64,000 nt of DNA, taken from positions 52,999,268 to 53,063,267 of the forward strand of contig CM043944.1 in NCBI GenBank assembly GCA_014529385.2, given 5' to 3'. This DNA is from Adiantum capillus-veneris. Taxonomy: Eukaryota > Streptophyta > Polypodiopsida > Polypodiales > Pteridaceae. Positions 21,905 through 32,310 of the stretch are shown piece by piece. The stretch's first letter is position 1. The number at the start of each line of letters is the position of its first letter. A program made the translations under genes and the position numbers. The notes under the pieces are model-generated. The model ran no database searches. It was not told the DNA's origin and worked only from the letters and a program-made list of their open reading frames with translations.

Positions 21905-23938
21905 TACACCGATGTGCGTGGAGTAGATGTTGTTCAACACAAGATTGAGTTGAAGCCAGAGGCCACATCTAAGGCTCAAAAGCTACGAAGGCTAGGAGTC
22001 GTTAAGGAGCAGGCTCTACTCAAGGAGGTAAGAAAGCTTCTAGCAGCAGGTTTCATTTATCCAGTGGAGAATTCAGAGTGGGTCTCTCCCGTTGTTGTCA
22101 CTCCTAAGAAAAACGGCAAGTGGAGGGTGTGTGTGGATTATCGTCCACTTAATGGGGCAACAAAAAGAGACCACTTTCCCCTCCCATTTCAGGATGAGAT
22201 ACTAAATGAAGTAGCTGGTCATGAGAAGTACATTGTGTGTGATGGCTACTCGGGTTACTTTCAAATAGGTATCGCATTGGAGGATCAATTGAAAACAACC
22301 TTTATCACTCCTTGGGGTTGTTATGCTTTTAGAGTCATGCCATTTGGCCTGACAAATGCTCCTGCAACTTTCCAACGCTTCATGAACATGGTGTTTCAAG
22401 CATTCTTTGGAAAGTCCATTAGGGTTTTTATTGATGATTTTTGCATTTATAGCTCAAAATCATTGCATCTACAAAGGGTAGAAGAAGGTTTAAAGAAGCT
22501 CTATGACATGGGAGGTCAACTCAACCCCGACAAGTGTCACATAGCTGAGGATGAAGTGATCTTGCTTGGTCACAAGGTTTCCTATAAAGGCATTGAGGTG
22601 GATCCTTCAAAGGCAAAGGCTCTTATTGAGCTCCCCTCACCCAAGAATCTCAAAGAGGTCATATCATTCATTCAAAAAGTGAAGTATATGTCACGCTTTA
22701 TTCACTTAGCTTCGGAGTTGCTTCATCCTTTGCAAAAGTTGACACAACAAGTAGAATTTGCATGGTCTGATGAGCTTGAAGAGTATTTTTGTAACATTAA
22801 AGTCATTTTGTCAGAGCTACCAACACTCATGCCTCCTTGTTGGGAGTACACATTCTTTGTTAGCTCTAGTGTTGGAAGGGAAACAATTGGTGCTGTGTTG
22901 CCACAACAAGATCCCCACAGTACAAGGATGCGACCCATCTACTTCGCTAGTAGGGTCATGAATGCTTTGGAGAGAGACTACACAGAAGCAGAACTCATGA
23001 TGCTTTCTCTCATGTTTGCGGTGAGAAAGTTTAGATCCTACCTGCTACCAAAACCTTTTGTAATTCTCACTACAGAGAATTTGTTCCCTTGGGTGTCATC
23101 TCAAATGAATCTTAGTACTAGGATCTCAAAGTGGATTATGGAGTTGCAAGAGTTTCAATACTCTTTCAAGGTAGAAGATAGTGTGCGTGCACAATTGGCA
23201 GGGATTCTCACTTATAGGGTGCATGAAAAGGAGATTAAGGTGCCTGAAGTAAAGACCCTACCATTACCACCACCAAAAAGTATTCCTAATGCTTTTACCT
23301 TGTTCTTTGATGGAGCTTTTCGTCGAGCCATGGGAAAAGCAGGGGGAGGGCTAGTGTTGCTCAACCCAAGTGGAGAGGTGGTCATGAAAGAGAAGTTCAA
23401 TCTACCAAGTTCAGCTAGCAACAATGAAGCAGAATACGACACACTAATTCATGGTTTGAAGATGTGCATTGGCCAAGGGATACATCGCCTCATGGTAAAG
23501 GGAGATGCACTTCTCATTGTTAAACAGATTTTAGGCATTTGGGCATGCAAGAATGAAAGCTTACGGACAAAAGTTCATGCCATTCGTAGATTGTTTAATC
23601 AATTTGAAGAAGTGCAACTATATCATATTCCTAGGAAACAGAATGAAGATGCCGATTTACTTGCACAGCAAGTAGTTACATGTGTTGAGAAAGAAGTGCA
23701 GGTCATCATGGTGGCAGCAACTGTCAAGCAACCGAGATACCAGGGATTGGAGTCATTGACTCCCATTATTAGCTACATTTTGGAGGGCGAGTTTCCACAA
23801 GACTTCACGAAGGCTCAGAAGAGGAGACTCATGAAGAAGGCAAGCGCATATCTCTTCCTAGAAGGCTCCCTCTATCAAAGAGGGAGGGATCAAGTATGCA
23901 GAAGAGTAGCAACTATGAGGAAATTCCAGCCATTCTAA
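21905..23938 (+). pseudogene. Element C reverse transcriptase, RNase H and second (archaeal-type) RNase H
   Basis: RT motifs are: KKNGKWRVCVDYRPLNGAT, DGYSGYFQIGIA, MPFGLTNAPATFQRFMN and VFIDDFCIYSS (catalytic F-I-D-D). Native RNase H follows (RETIGAVLPQQD, RPIYFASRVMNALERDYTEAE). A second RNase H domain has the D-E-D-D residues in LFFDGAFRRA, SNNEAEYDTL, VKGDALLIVKQ and NEDADLLAQQ. Dual RNase H is the Tat-lineage signature. The long open frame starts with GTG at 21914, but coding continuity begins earlier as AKDYTDVRG. A 1-nt deletion near 23913, relative to Element E, ends the frame prematurely. Confidence 0.93.
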
Positions 23939-25170
23939 AAGGTTTGCATGAAGAAGCATGTGGTGGTCATTTTGCCCAAGAATTAACTGTGAAGAAGATT
24001 TTGCTTGCGGGGTATGTTTGGCCAAGTCTGCATGTGGATGTCCAACATTGGTGTAAAAGTTGTCACAATTGTCAGGTAAATGGGAATAGAAGATTGGTTT
24101 ATGGTCCAAGGCAAATCGTGCTTGCAAATGGACCCTTTGAAAAGTGGGGCATTGATGCTATGGGTCCTCTGCCTAGGACAAAAAATGGTAAACTCTACAT
24201 TCTAGTGGCTGTAGACTATATGACTAGGTGGGTGGAAGCACAAAGTGTGGCAAAGGTAAATGAGAGGACAGTGAGCAAATTCGTCTACACTCACATTTGT
24301 TGTAGATTTGGCACACCTTTGGAGATTGTTTGTGATAATGGTCCAGGGTTTAGAAAGGGATTGCTCACAGAAGTCTGTGAAGAACTTCACATTCTACATC
24401 GTCACAGTACACCCTACTATCCCCAATCAAATGGTTTGGTAGAAAAAGCTAATGGTGTCATTGTAGGCATCATTAGAAAGATGGTGAAAAACAAGATAAA
24501 GTTGTGGGATGACTTCTTGGATGGTGGCTTGTGGGCGTATCGAACCACATATAGGGAAGCCACAGAGTTCACACCATTTCACTTGGTCTATGGTCAAGAG
24601 GCTTTACAGCCAATTGAGCTAAACATTCCAACAATGCGACTTCATGGCAAATCAGCACAAGATGATCAAGAAGCATGGATGGATCGACTTCTTACCTTAG
24701 CTGAGCTTGAGTGGAAAAGAGAAGCAGCATACGAGTGCTATAAGAGGAAAGCCACACAGACAAAGGAGAATCTTGACAAGAAACTGAAGGACAAAGGCAT
24801 CAATGAAGGAGATCTTGTGCTAAGGTATGACAATCGACTCGATAATCGTTTTGATGCCAAATTTGAAACAAGATGGCAAGGGCCATACATAGTCAAGAAG
24901 GCTTTCAATTCAAGTTACTATCAACTTATGGACTTGAATGGTAAAGTGCACTCCAGGAAAGTAAACGGGTATCGCTTGAAGCCCTATTTGAGTCGCCTTC
25001 TACCAAAGGATCTACCAAAGATCTGTCAAAAGGCCACTGTCTCATGTAAGTATTGTTACATGAAACATGAGTGTAACTCTAGCCAAAATTCTGAGGGGCC
25101 AAACAATAAAGATCTCGTCAAGGACTCTGAAGCACTCTCTTTGGAAAAGATGCTCGATGATGGTACATGA
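23914..25170 (+). pseudogene. Element C integrase
   Basis: The zinc domain (HEEACGGHF...CKSCHNC) is followed by the catalytic core with WGIDAMGPL, VCDNGPGF and GLVEKANG, so the D-D-E residues are intact. The C-terminal part includes VLRYDNRLDNRFDAKFETRW and GPYIVKKAF, the GPY/F module. The domain continues the pol polyprotein in Element E but is one base out of frame here because of the deletion near 23913. The ATG at 23896 lies before the break and is not a real start. Stop at 25170, 28 bp before the 3' LTR. Confidence 0.92.
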
Positions 25171-25183
25171 ATATACCATCATC

Positions 25184-25198
25184 CACGGGGAGGGCTAA
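25184..25198 (+). other. Element C polypurine tract
   Basis: CACGGGGAGGGCTAA directly precedes the 3' LTR. Element E has the similar GGGGGAGGGCTAA at the same place. Confidence 0.8.
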
Positions 25199-27852
25199 TG
25201 ATAGCCGTTTTTGGGCTCTTTGTAATTGCCACAGTGAGTTACCTCACCCTACAAAAATCACCCAAATACTGTGGCTATCCCTACCATTTCACTGTACATA
25301 GGCGTGCATGAGTCACGAGACTTTTCCCATATTTTCTTTAAAACCCTCAGCTAGCTAGTCACTGGGCTAGTTGAGCCAAAAAAAAAATAAAAAAAAATAA
25401 AATTATAAGTATATTATGGCCCATTTGTGTGTAAATATTTCATTGTATATAGGGCCTAAATAAAAGGATTTTTCATAATTATTGTGGTATTTATTTAAAT
25501 ATTTCTACCTATGGTGTGTTATTTATGCTATGTACATTGACTCACCATTACCATATTTTTTCTTATCATTTTGCATACTCTTTATTCCATATAAAAATAA
25601 TTTCATGCAAGCTTCTCTTATTTTTGGTGTAACTCCATCCCAACAAAAATCCAAAAAAAACTAGTTCTATTTATGTGTATATTTTTTTCACTATTGTGAT
25701 TTTTTCCTTCCTACATATATTCTCTATTACTCTCATAAATTAGACCACCAAAAATATTCATCTTTTTATGGTAGACTTATAATGACAGAGATTTATTTTG
25801 ACCCCTTTATATTTTTCCACCTATATTATTTATATTTGACATGTACATATTTTTTAGACCCCTCAATATTTGATTTTCTTAGTTGTACTATTCACTTATA
25901 TCATGATCTCAACAATATCTTCAATTATAGACCTACCAAATAAGGTCAAGGGTAGGTGGCATGCATACATGCACTATGGAGGGTTCACTCTTGGAGGTAT
26001 TCAAAAGAATCATCCAAAGAAGGACCCCACAAGGACCTTGTGCAGTGGAAAAAAACGGTCGGTTTTGCTGAATTTTTAAAGTTCACTTGCTCTCTGAATT
26101 TGAAAAGGTGATACAAACAAAAGTTGTAGCTCGTGGGCTGAAATTTTGCCTCAAATTTTTTCATATTTTTTTGAGCTACGAGCTGTGAGCTATGATTTTA
26201 TTAGTGGACCCCAGTTTTCCCATGCTATGCAGCCACACTCTCTCTTCCACTTTATCATTTTCCTCTTTCACACACACTTCTCCACTCATCATCCCCACCT
26301 CTCTCACCACTCCTCTCTGCACCCTACTCACCTTCTCCTCAACCTTGAAGAATAAGAGAAACCATGGTGAACTCATACCTCCCACACACAATTCCATTCC
26401 AAAATTGACCACCTAGTCTCATTTTTCCTCCTCCAATTTACCCATATCTATAAAAAAAACCACAAAATTCAGCTTCTTCTCTTAAAAGACAGCATCATGG
26501 TGGTTGATTACTCAGCTTCAATTACCTTGTCTCTCAAGGAAGGTCAAGAGTGGAGAAAAAATGTACCGTCAAAGCTAGTGGACCGTCAACAAGCGTCAAA
26601 ATTGGCCCTACTCAAGACACTTGGAGCATCAACCTTGTAAGAAATCCACCTTTTCTTACCTCTTAAGAGTTTTTTCTTCCTTATTTGTATCCTACATGGA
26701 TACTCCCATTGTAAATATCCAATTCCATTTGTAAATTAATACTAACTCTACTAACACTAACCCACTATGAAAAGTCCTATCACCTCCATTTCTCTCCTCT
26801 CTCTTTCCCCACCAACTTCTTGATAATTCCAAGCAAAAGAAATTAGATAAATTGCTGAAAATCTAACCCAACCATGGTTAGAGGAGTAACCCTAGCCTTC
26901 AAAATTGCTATAAAAGGAGGGTGTAGCTAGCACAAAAGGGGGAGCCATAAGCAAGAGCACTTTGCTATAGCTTGAGAAGCCAAGCTCAACCTCTCTAGAA
27001 GGAGCTCTTGAGTGGAAGCTCATTGTCTTATGCATGTGCATGTGTTGTAATAGGGGATTAGCAAGGGAACTCTATGCCATTGTAAGAGAGAGAGTGATCA
27101 TTCAATTGAGAGTAGGAAATCTATATTTCTCCTACTAGTGTAAGCCCAACATTTGCTGAATCAAGGAGGGTGGATTTGGACTAAGCTTGGATACTTTGTA
27201 TCCCTTCCAACGTGAAGTAATGGACAACAATGATGCGTAAGTGTCTTGGTGTTTTTTGTTAAGTTCTTGATAGCTTGTCTCTGGTGTTGTCATCAATCTA
27301 GCCATAAATCCCACATACTGTAAGAGGGCGACAAGGTGGAGAGGACTCCCCTGGCCTTAAGACAGTGATTGGGGTGGCTTTTCTTGTGATGTGTTGTGGT
27401 GAAATTTACACAAGCTATGTTGAACAAATACTAATCTCACTTTGATTTGTCATGACAGATTTGTAAGAAGGTATTTAATGCAACAAGCACTCCCTCCCCC
27501 TTTCTCTCTCTTTCTTAAATATATAGTTGTGTTTGCTTGATCATTGCCGATACGTTTCAAAGCAGCCCGAGCACTATCTCTCTCTCTCTCGTGCTTTAGT
27601 GTGTGAGAGTGTTCCATTGGTGTTAGGGTTAGTGTAAATTCCTTGCTTGTTTGTGGGTTGCTCTAACGATTCTCCTCTTTTGCGTCCTAGTTCGCTCTTA
27701 AACTAGGTGGTTCCCCTTGTGTAGTTGGGATTTGGCTGTGGGTTTGTTGTTTTGGTTTGTGTTGTGTTGTGCCCCAGCCCCATTGAGTAGCACGGCAGCC
27801 TTGAAGGGTGTCTAGAGGTTGCTCTTCTTGTTGCCCGCGCCGGACCGCCTCA
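25199..27852 (+). repeat. Element C 3' LTR
   Basis: A 2,654-bp copy of 16606-19279. The main visible difference is a shorter (CT)n run (about 27572-27589 against about 35 bases on the left), plus scattered substitutions. TATA box at 26909-26916. Confidence 0.95.
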
Positions 27853-29084
27853 GTACATTGTGGGCATTCCGTGGAGATATGGTCCTTGGATTTACATCTT
27901 GAACACCAAGTCTCCATCTTCCGGACCGGCTGTCTTGTGTGGCTAATCTCCGCAATCTACCTAGCCATTTCTTCAATTTTCTTGGTCCATGATCCTTTCT
28001 TTGATTTGTACTTTGTCCGTTCATTGGAACTACTCTCGGAACTGTTGGACGTTGCACTAGAATCAACAGCTTCAGTAGCCGAACTACTGCTACTGGTCCT
28101 TCGCTTCTTGTGGCTTTTTTCTTTCTTAGCCTGTTGTTCTAGTTTTAATGCTCGTTGGACCAGGTCATTGAATTTCTTTGTAGGGGCTGGTACTTCTTGT
28201 TCTCTCAGCTTCTTGCTTTTGAACCCATTCAGAAACCATGCCCTTAATCTTTTCTCAGACGGTGGTTCTTGCAGTTGTCTGGTCAGTTCTTTGATCTTTT
28301 TTACATAGCTGCGGACTGAAAAATTCCGCTGTTTGATCTGATCCAATTCACAGAGAATATCCTCATCTCCTCGATTGTCGGAATATTCCAACCTGAAGGC
28401 CTTAGGTAATTTATTATATGATCTCAGTTGGCATGCAGGATAATGGTAATACCATTTCCTTGCTGCTTCCTTCAAGGTTTGTGGAAAGTATTTCCCCCAA
28501 TCATCTTCATCAATGTTTTTTAGTTCTGCATACTGCTCAAAAGATTGTATGTGAACATCAGGATCATCCTTTTTCCCTCCTTTGAACGTGGGAAAGGAAA
28601 TCTTTAGGGAAGCGGAGTAATCATGTCGATTACTGCTAATTCCACCAGTTCGCTTCTTGGCTTCAGGCTGACGTTTGGGAGCCTTCTTGCAGTTGTCAGT
28701 GTCAGCATCCCAATCAATCTCTGTCTCATTCTCAGTCTCAGTATCCTCTCTGTTTTTTCTGCTAGAAGTTCGGTGACTTCCCTTTCTGCCTTTGATATGC
28801 TCATCGTTCTGGCGAGACTGAGAACTCTTGGAACTCTTTGCCTTTCGTGTTTCCCGTTCTGCCCGTCTGCGTCGAGAATGACTGGAATGCTGTGAGTCCT
28901 GCGCCTCATCAGCCTGACTATGGTCCTCCTGAGCCTCAGTGTCAGTCATTTTCTCTTGCTTGGGATCAGACTCTCTTCCTAACTCCTCAAGAATGGGGTC
29001 CACACGATTGGTAGATTTCCGGCCACGATTGGATTTTGGTGCCATTGCTGAAAACTTCAACTGGGAGAAGAGTCTTTCAGTCAA
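27853..29084 (-). pseudogene. Element B Gag, N-terminal half
   Basis: The minus-strand start MAPKSNRGRKSTNRVDPILEE at 29084 is shared with A (34246). A charged Ser/Arg/Glu-rich N-terminus leads to the Gag core (FPTFKGGKKDDPDVHIQSFE, WGKYFPQTLKEAARKWYYHY, AWFLNGFKSKKLREQ). A TAG at 27957-27959 stands where A has Lys. Beyond it the frame continues into the first zinc knuckle CSRCKSKDHISTEC. Element C then interrupts between PQCT and YCK, and the rest of Gag is at 15848-16605. Gag forms the virus-like particle. Confidence 0.9.
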
Positions 29085-29102
29085 CGAGCTTCGGCTCTAG
29101 CC

Positions 29103-29118
29103 ACCGTGATCGCCAAAA
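29103..29118 (-). other. Element B primer-binding site
   Basis: Immediately inside the 5' LTR the minus strand reads TTTTGGCGATCACGGTGG. The TGG two bases in would pair with a tRNA CCA end. A has TTTTGGCAATCACAATGG at the same position, so the primer tRNA is probably the same. I could not identify the tRNA. Confidence 0.6.
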
Positions 29119-29594
29119 TGGAATTGGAGCTGATATCTTGAGACAACTAATTCCAGTGTTGAAGGATTTCAGCTACTTAGAGTAGAAAGAGTTCAGACAG
29201 CAGACTAGACAGAAATCGGTGACTAGACTGAAATATGAATACTGAAATGAGAATCAGACTTAAAGACTAGAATAAAGTTCAGATTCAGATTCAAAAGACT
29301 GTTGAGAAGTCAGTATCACTAGAATATATATATATATCATGATTGAGATTACAGTGAATATAATTACATAGAGCGAGAGAAAGTGTAGCCGATAATACTG
29401 CCACTGATGCTCAAGTGCAATTATAGCTCAAAGCGCTAATACAAGTGATAACAATCGCCCACCCGATATCAAAGTAATGGGCCGTACTTATATGCTTCGG
29501 GTTTACCGTAGTAATTACTAAAGTAATTACTAAGTGATTCACTGCCCATCTTCTAAGAACATGTTCCCACATGGTGACGCGCCAGCCGTCTACA
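29119..29594 (-). repeat. Element B 5' LTR
   Basis: A 476-bp repeat paired with 7886-8359. The TATA-like motif equivalent to 8250-8257 reads TATAAGTA here (one change). The LTR ends gtctaca and is followed by the target duplication tacat. Confidence 0.92.
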
Positions 29595-29599
29595 TACAT

Positions 29600-30402
29600 T
29601 GTTGTAAAGTGGCTGGTGTGTTGCAAAGACCAAATGGCATCACTAGATACATAAATTCTCCCCACTTAGTAATAAAAGTGGTTTTACTCCGGTCTTTAGG
29701 AGCAATCTGTAATTGGTTATATCCACTATAACCATCCATAAAGCTATACATCTCATATCCTGCAATTTCATCAAGCAACATATCCGTGAAGGGTAATGGA
29801 AAGGGATCCTTAATTGTTTGAGCGCTCAGCTTCCTATAATCCACACACACTCTAAGCTTTCCATTTTTCTTGGGTACCACCACAATAGGGAACAACAAGT
29901 CACTACTAGCTACTTCAGTAAATGAACCAACCTTTGGAAGGTTATCAATCTCTTCCTTGACCTTCTTAGTGTAATTTGGATTCATTAGGTATCGCTACAG
30001 CCGTACTGGTTTGGCATCTGGTTTTAATGGTATTTGATGTTGACATACCTATGGATCTACTCCTTTAAGATCAGTTTGTTCCCATGCGAACACATCCTTG
30101 TACTGCTGGAACATATGTCGGGCTTTCTCTTTCATCTTAGGATTCAGATGTTTGTTGACTTTGACCAATCTAGGATTTTCCTCAGAACCTAAATTCCATT
30201 CCTCTATTTCTTGATCATCTGGAAGTAACCAGTTAGGCCCTCCGCGTTTTCTCTTGGTTGACTCCTCAGCGTAATCCCAAGACGGTCCCCTGAGCTCTGA
30301 ATTTTTCAGTAACTTCTTCAGAGTGTATTTGTTCAGAATCCATTGGTGCACTGGAAACTGGTTCTTCTGGCCTTCCAGACAGTTGAACTGCCTATTCTCC
30401 AA
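29600..30402 (-). pseudogene. Element A: N-terminal half of RT
   Basis: The minus-strand frames read GPSWDYAEESTKRKRGGPNW into the RT palm: KKNGKLRVCVDYRKLSAQT, PFPLPFTDMLLDEIAGYE, SFMDGYSGYNQLQIAPKDR, MPFGLCNTPATLQQC. The gene then stops at Element B's right target duplication. The catalytic FMDD continues on the other side of B at about 7830. Here protease linker and RT share one frame, showing that the frame break in B is a later 1-nt insertion. Confidence 0.88.
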
Positions 30403-30862
30403 ATTTCTGCTCAGTGAACTGGTGTGGAAATTGCTTCTTTTGCTTTTCAGCCTGATCTTTGTCCAATAATACTGCGTTGAGATCTATCACATCGGTTAAT
30501 GGAAAAATATTCATTGTTGCTGCTAGCATTCTCTCAATCTTCTTCACCTTATACTTCTGGAAAATCTCTTTGGGTCTCAGCTCCTTTCTCCAGCTCCTAG
30601 TGTTGATCGTCTGAATCTGAATTCTGCTAGGCACCTTGTATTGTAAGAGTCTAATTAGCATAGTCGTGAATAGCCTTTGCTGTTGTGAGCGGGATGGAAA
30701 CACATAGAATGCCTCTATAATGGCCCAACACACACTCTTGGGATGATATACACACACACACTATGGGGCACCACTCGGCTTACACAACCCACCTGGCCGA
30801 GACAGGGAACACACCTATGGAGTGAGAGGAGAGAGACTACCCATTTACCCACTCCACACAGA

Positions 30863-30897
<35 letters not shown>

Positions 30898-32310
30898 AAA
30901 AAACTCAGCTCAAAAGAGGAGAATTTCTGATGTTTAGATTTAATAGAGCTTGGGCCAACACCAATGGGGTAAATAGCTCACACAATATGAGTAAAATATA
31001 CCAGATACAATCACAAATTGGAGCAGAAGCTTCGCTCACAGGAGAAACTTACACAACCAAAATAGCAGGAAAACAATGAGGAATTTGGCAAAATGGACAG
31101 CGCCCTCGCGTCCCGAAGGCCCAAAACCCTATTCTACAATGTCAAAGTGCTCAAATCCGACCTCGGATGAGCAGTTTAGGGCCAAAACAGGCTCCAAAAA
31201 CAACAAAAACACAGTTGCGGCTGTTCCTCCTCTTCTCTCCAAGTTTTTTCTGGTCTTCTCTCTGTTTTTTCAGTTCCCACACTTAGATTTATTACTTAGG
31301 CACCCTTGGACTTTTAGTTGACCTCAAACGACCCCGAACAGGCCAAAAACTGACCTCGCAGTGCATAGTTGTCACCTTTTTGCATCATCCGCACACCTGG
31401 CACTCAACTTTTTCCAATAATGCATCCGGAAACCACATGAAGTGGCCCCAAAAGATGGTACTCATGATGTCCTTTTTGCATAATTATCACAAGAAAACAC
31501 CCACGTTGTGTCCGTACTTATCCACGTGCAAGTATTGACCCCATTCGACCTCCTGACGCCACTAGATGCCATCTAACGCACCTGCTTACCTCATGTCATC
31601 GGCCCACGGATAGCTTCCTCAAGAAGTTTTACGCGCTATCAACTCCTCATTATTATAGAAAAAACACAATGGTACTGGTGATAGTGAAAATCGACGCACT
31701 ATGTACATGTTGTCCTACCTGTACACATGTGGGCCCCGCGTAACCACCTGGCTCTGAAAAATGGGCAATGCTTTATTTGATGCACCATGCATGGGTATGC
31801 ACATATGCACAATCCCTTGCTCCAAAAAACTCCTGACACCGTTTGTAGCCATGTGTGCCCCAATAACATCCCATACGCGTCGCCTTGCACATCTAATACT
31901 AGGAAGCTAGTTTTGAACTTTTCCTTGCCCACTCTTATCTGCATACTCTCTATCATACTAGTTGCCTGCACTACTCGATGATCTGTCATTCGAACTTTGA
32001 AAGGTGCGGGTTTTAGATTTGTAATTCCCATCCTTTGCTGAAGATGGGCCCCTAGGATGTTTACTCCTGCTCCTCCATCCAGTATGACACCAGATAGTGG
32101 CTCATACTATTTTCTAACTTTATAATCTACCTGGATCACCGGCACTTCATCATCTCTGAAAGCAGCAAAGTCAACCGTTCTAGCTTCCGCCTCAGTCTTC
32201 CTTCATTGTCTGATGAAATTTGCTGCTTCAAGAAAAGTTTATCTAATGTCCTCTAACTCCATCGCGAGTTTCTGAATTTTGTCACAAATCTTGACATGAA
32301 TTTCTTCCCT
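30403..32310 (-). pseudogene. Element A protease, split by an insert
   Basis: The active site VILDGGAGVNILGAHL is visible on the minus strand around 32040-32100, followed by MGITNLKPAPFKVRMTDHR and MLLGHTWLQT. At that point a 1.15-kb insert (30684-31838) interrupts. Beyond the insert HDYAN and a B-like linker (SWRKELRPKEIFQKYKVKK) resume. Several stops and indels are present. Confidence 0.82.
30684..31838. mobile_element. Unidentified insertion of about 1.15 kb in A's protease (LTR-like ends)
   Basis: Alignment to Element B shows extra DNA in A between the codons for HTWLQT and HDYAN. The extra block begins TGTGAGCGGG and ends CTCCTGACA, a TG...CA pair, so a solo LTR is possible. The flanking 5-mers (gctgt and ccgtt) do not match well, and I find no inverted repeats. 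It contains a (CA)n run at about 30863-30895. No coding domain is visible. Confidence 0.4.

Larger units (their letters stand above)
16606..27852 (+). mobile_element. Element C: Ty3/gypsy (Tat-type, dual RNase H) with 2.65-kb LTRs, nested in B
   Basis: LTRs at 16606-19279 and 25199-27852 begin TGATAGCCGTTTT and end CCGCCTCA, with few differences between them. The target duplication is 4 bp, gtac (16602-16605 and 27853-27856); removing C restores B's Gag frame, checked against A at 33085. The internal region has a primer site, a leader with two related small ORFs, gag-protease, RT-RNase H-second RNase H, integrase and a polypurine tract. A second, archaeal-type RNase H after the native one is the established mark of the Tat lineage. 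The frame is broken by an early stop and two 1-nt indels, so it looks recent but inactive. Confidence 0.94.
7886..29594 (-). mobile_element. Element B: Ty3/gypsy LTR retrotransposon nested in A, interrupted by Element C
   Basis: LTRs at 7886-8359 and 29119-29594 differ at about 20 of roughly 475 positions by my hand comparison. The target duplication is cacat (7881-7885) and tacat (29595-29599), one mismatch. Removing B joins A's RT sequence cleanly, as shown by alignment to B's own RT. Order on the minus strand: LTR, primer site, gag, protease, RT, RNase H fragment, integrase, ORF3, polypurine tract, LTR. B is the same family as A, and both lie on the minus strand. It is defective: Element C splits gag, about 650 bp spanning RNase H and the integrase zinc domain is missing, and at least six amber stops interrupt the frames. 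Confidence 0.93.
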
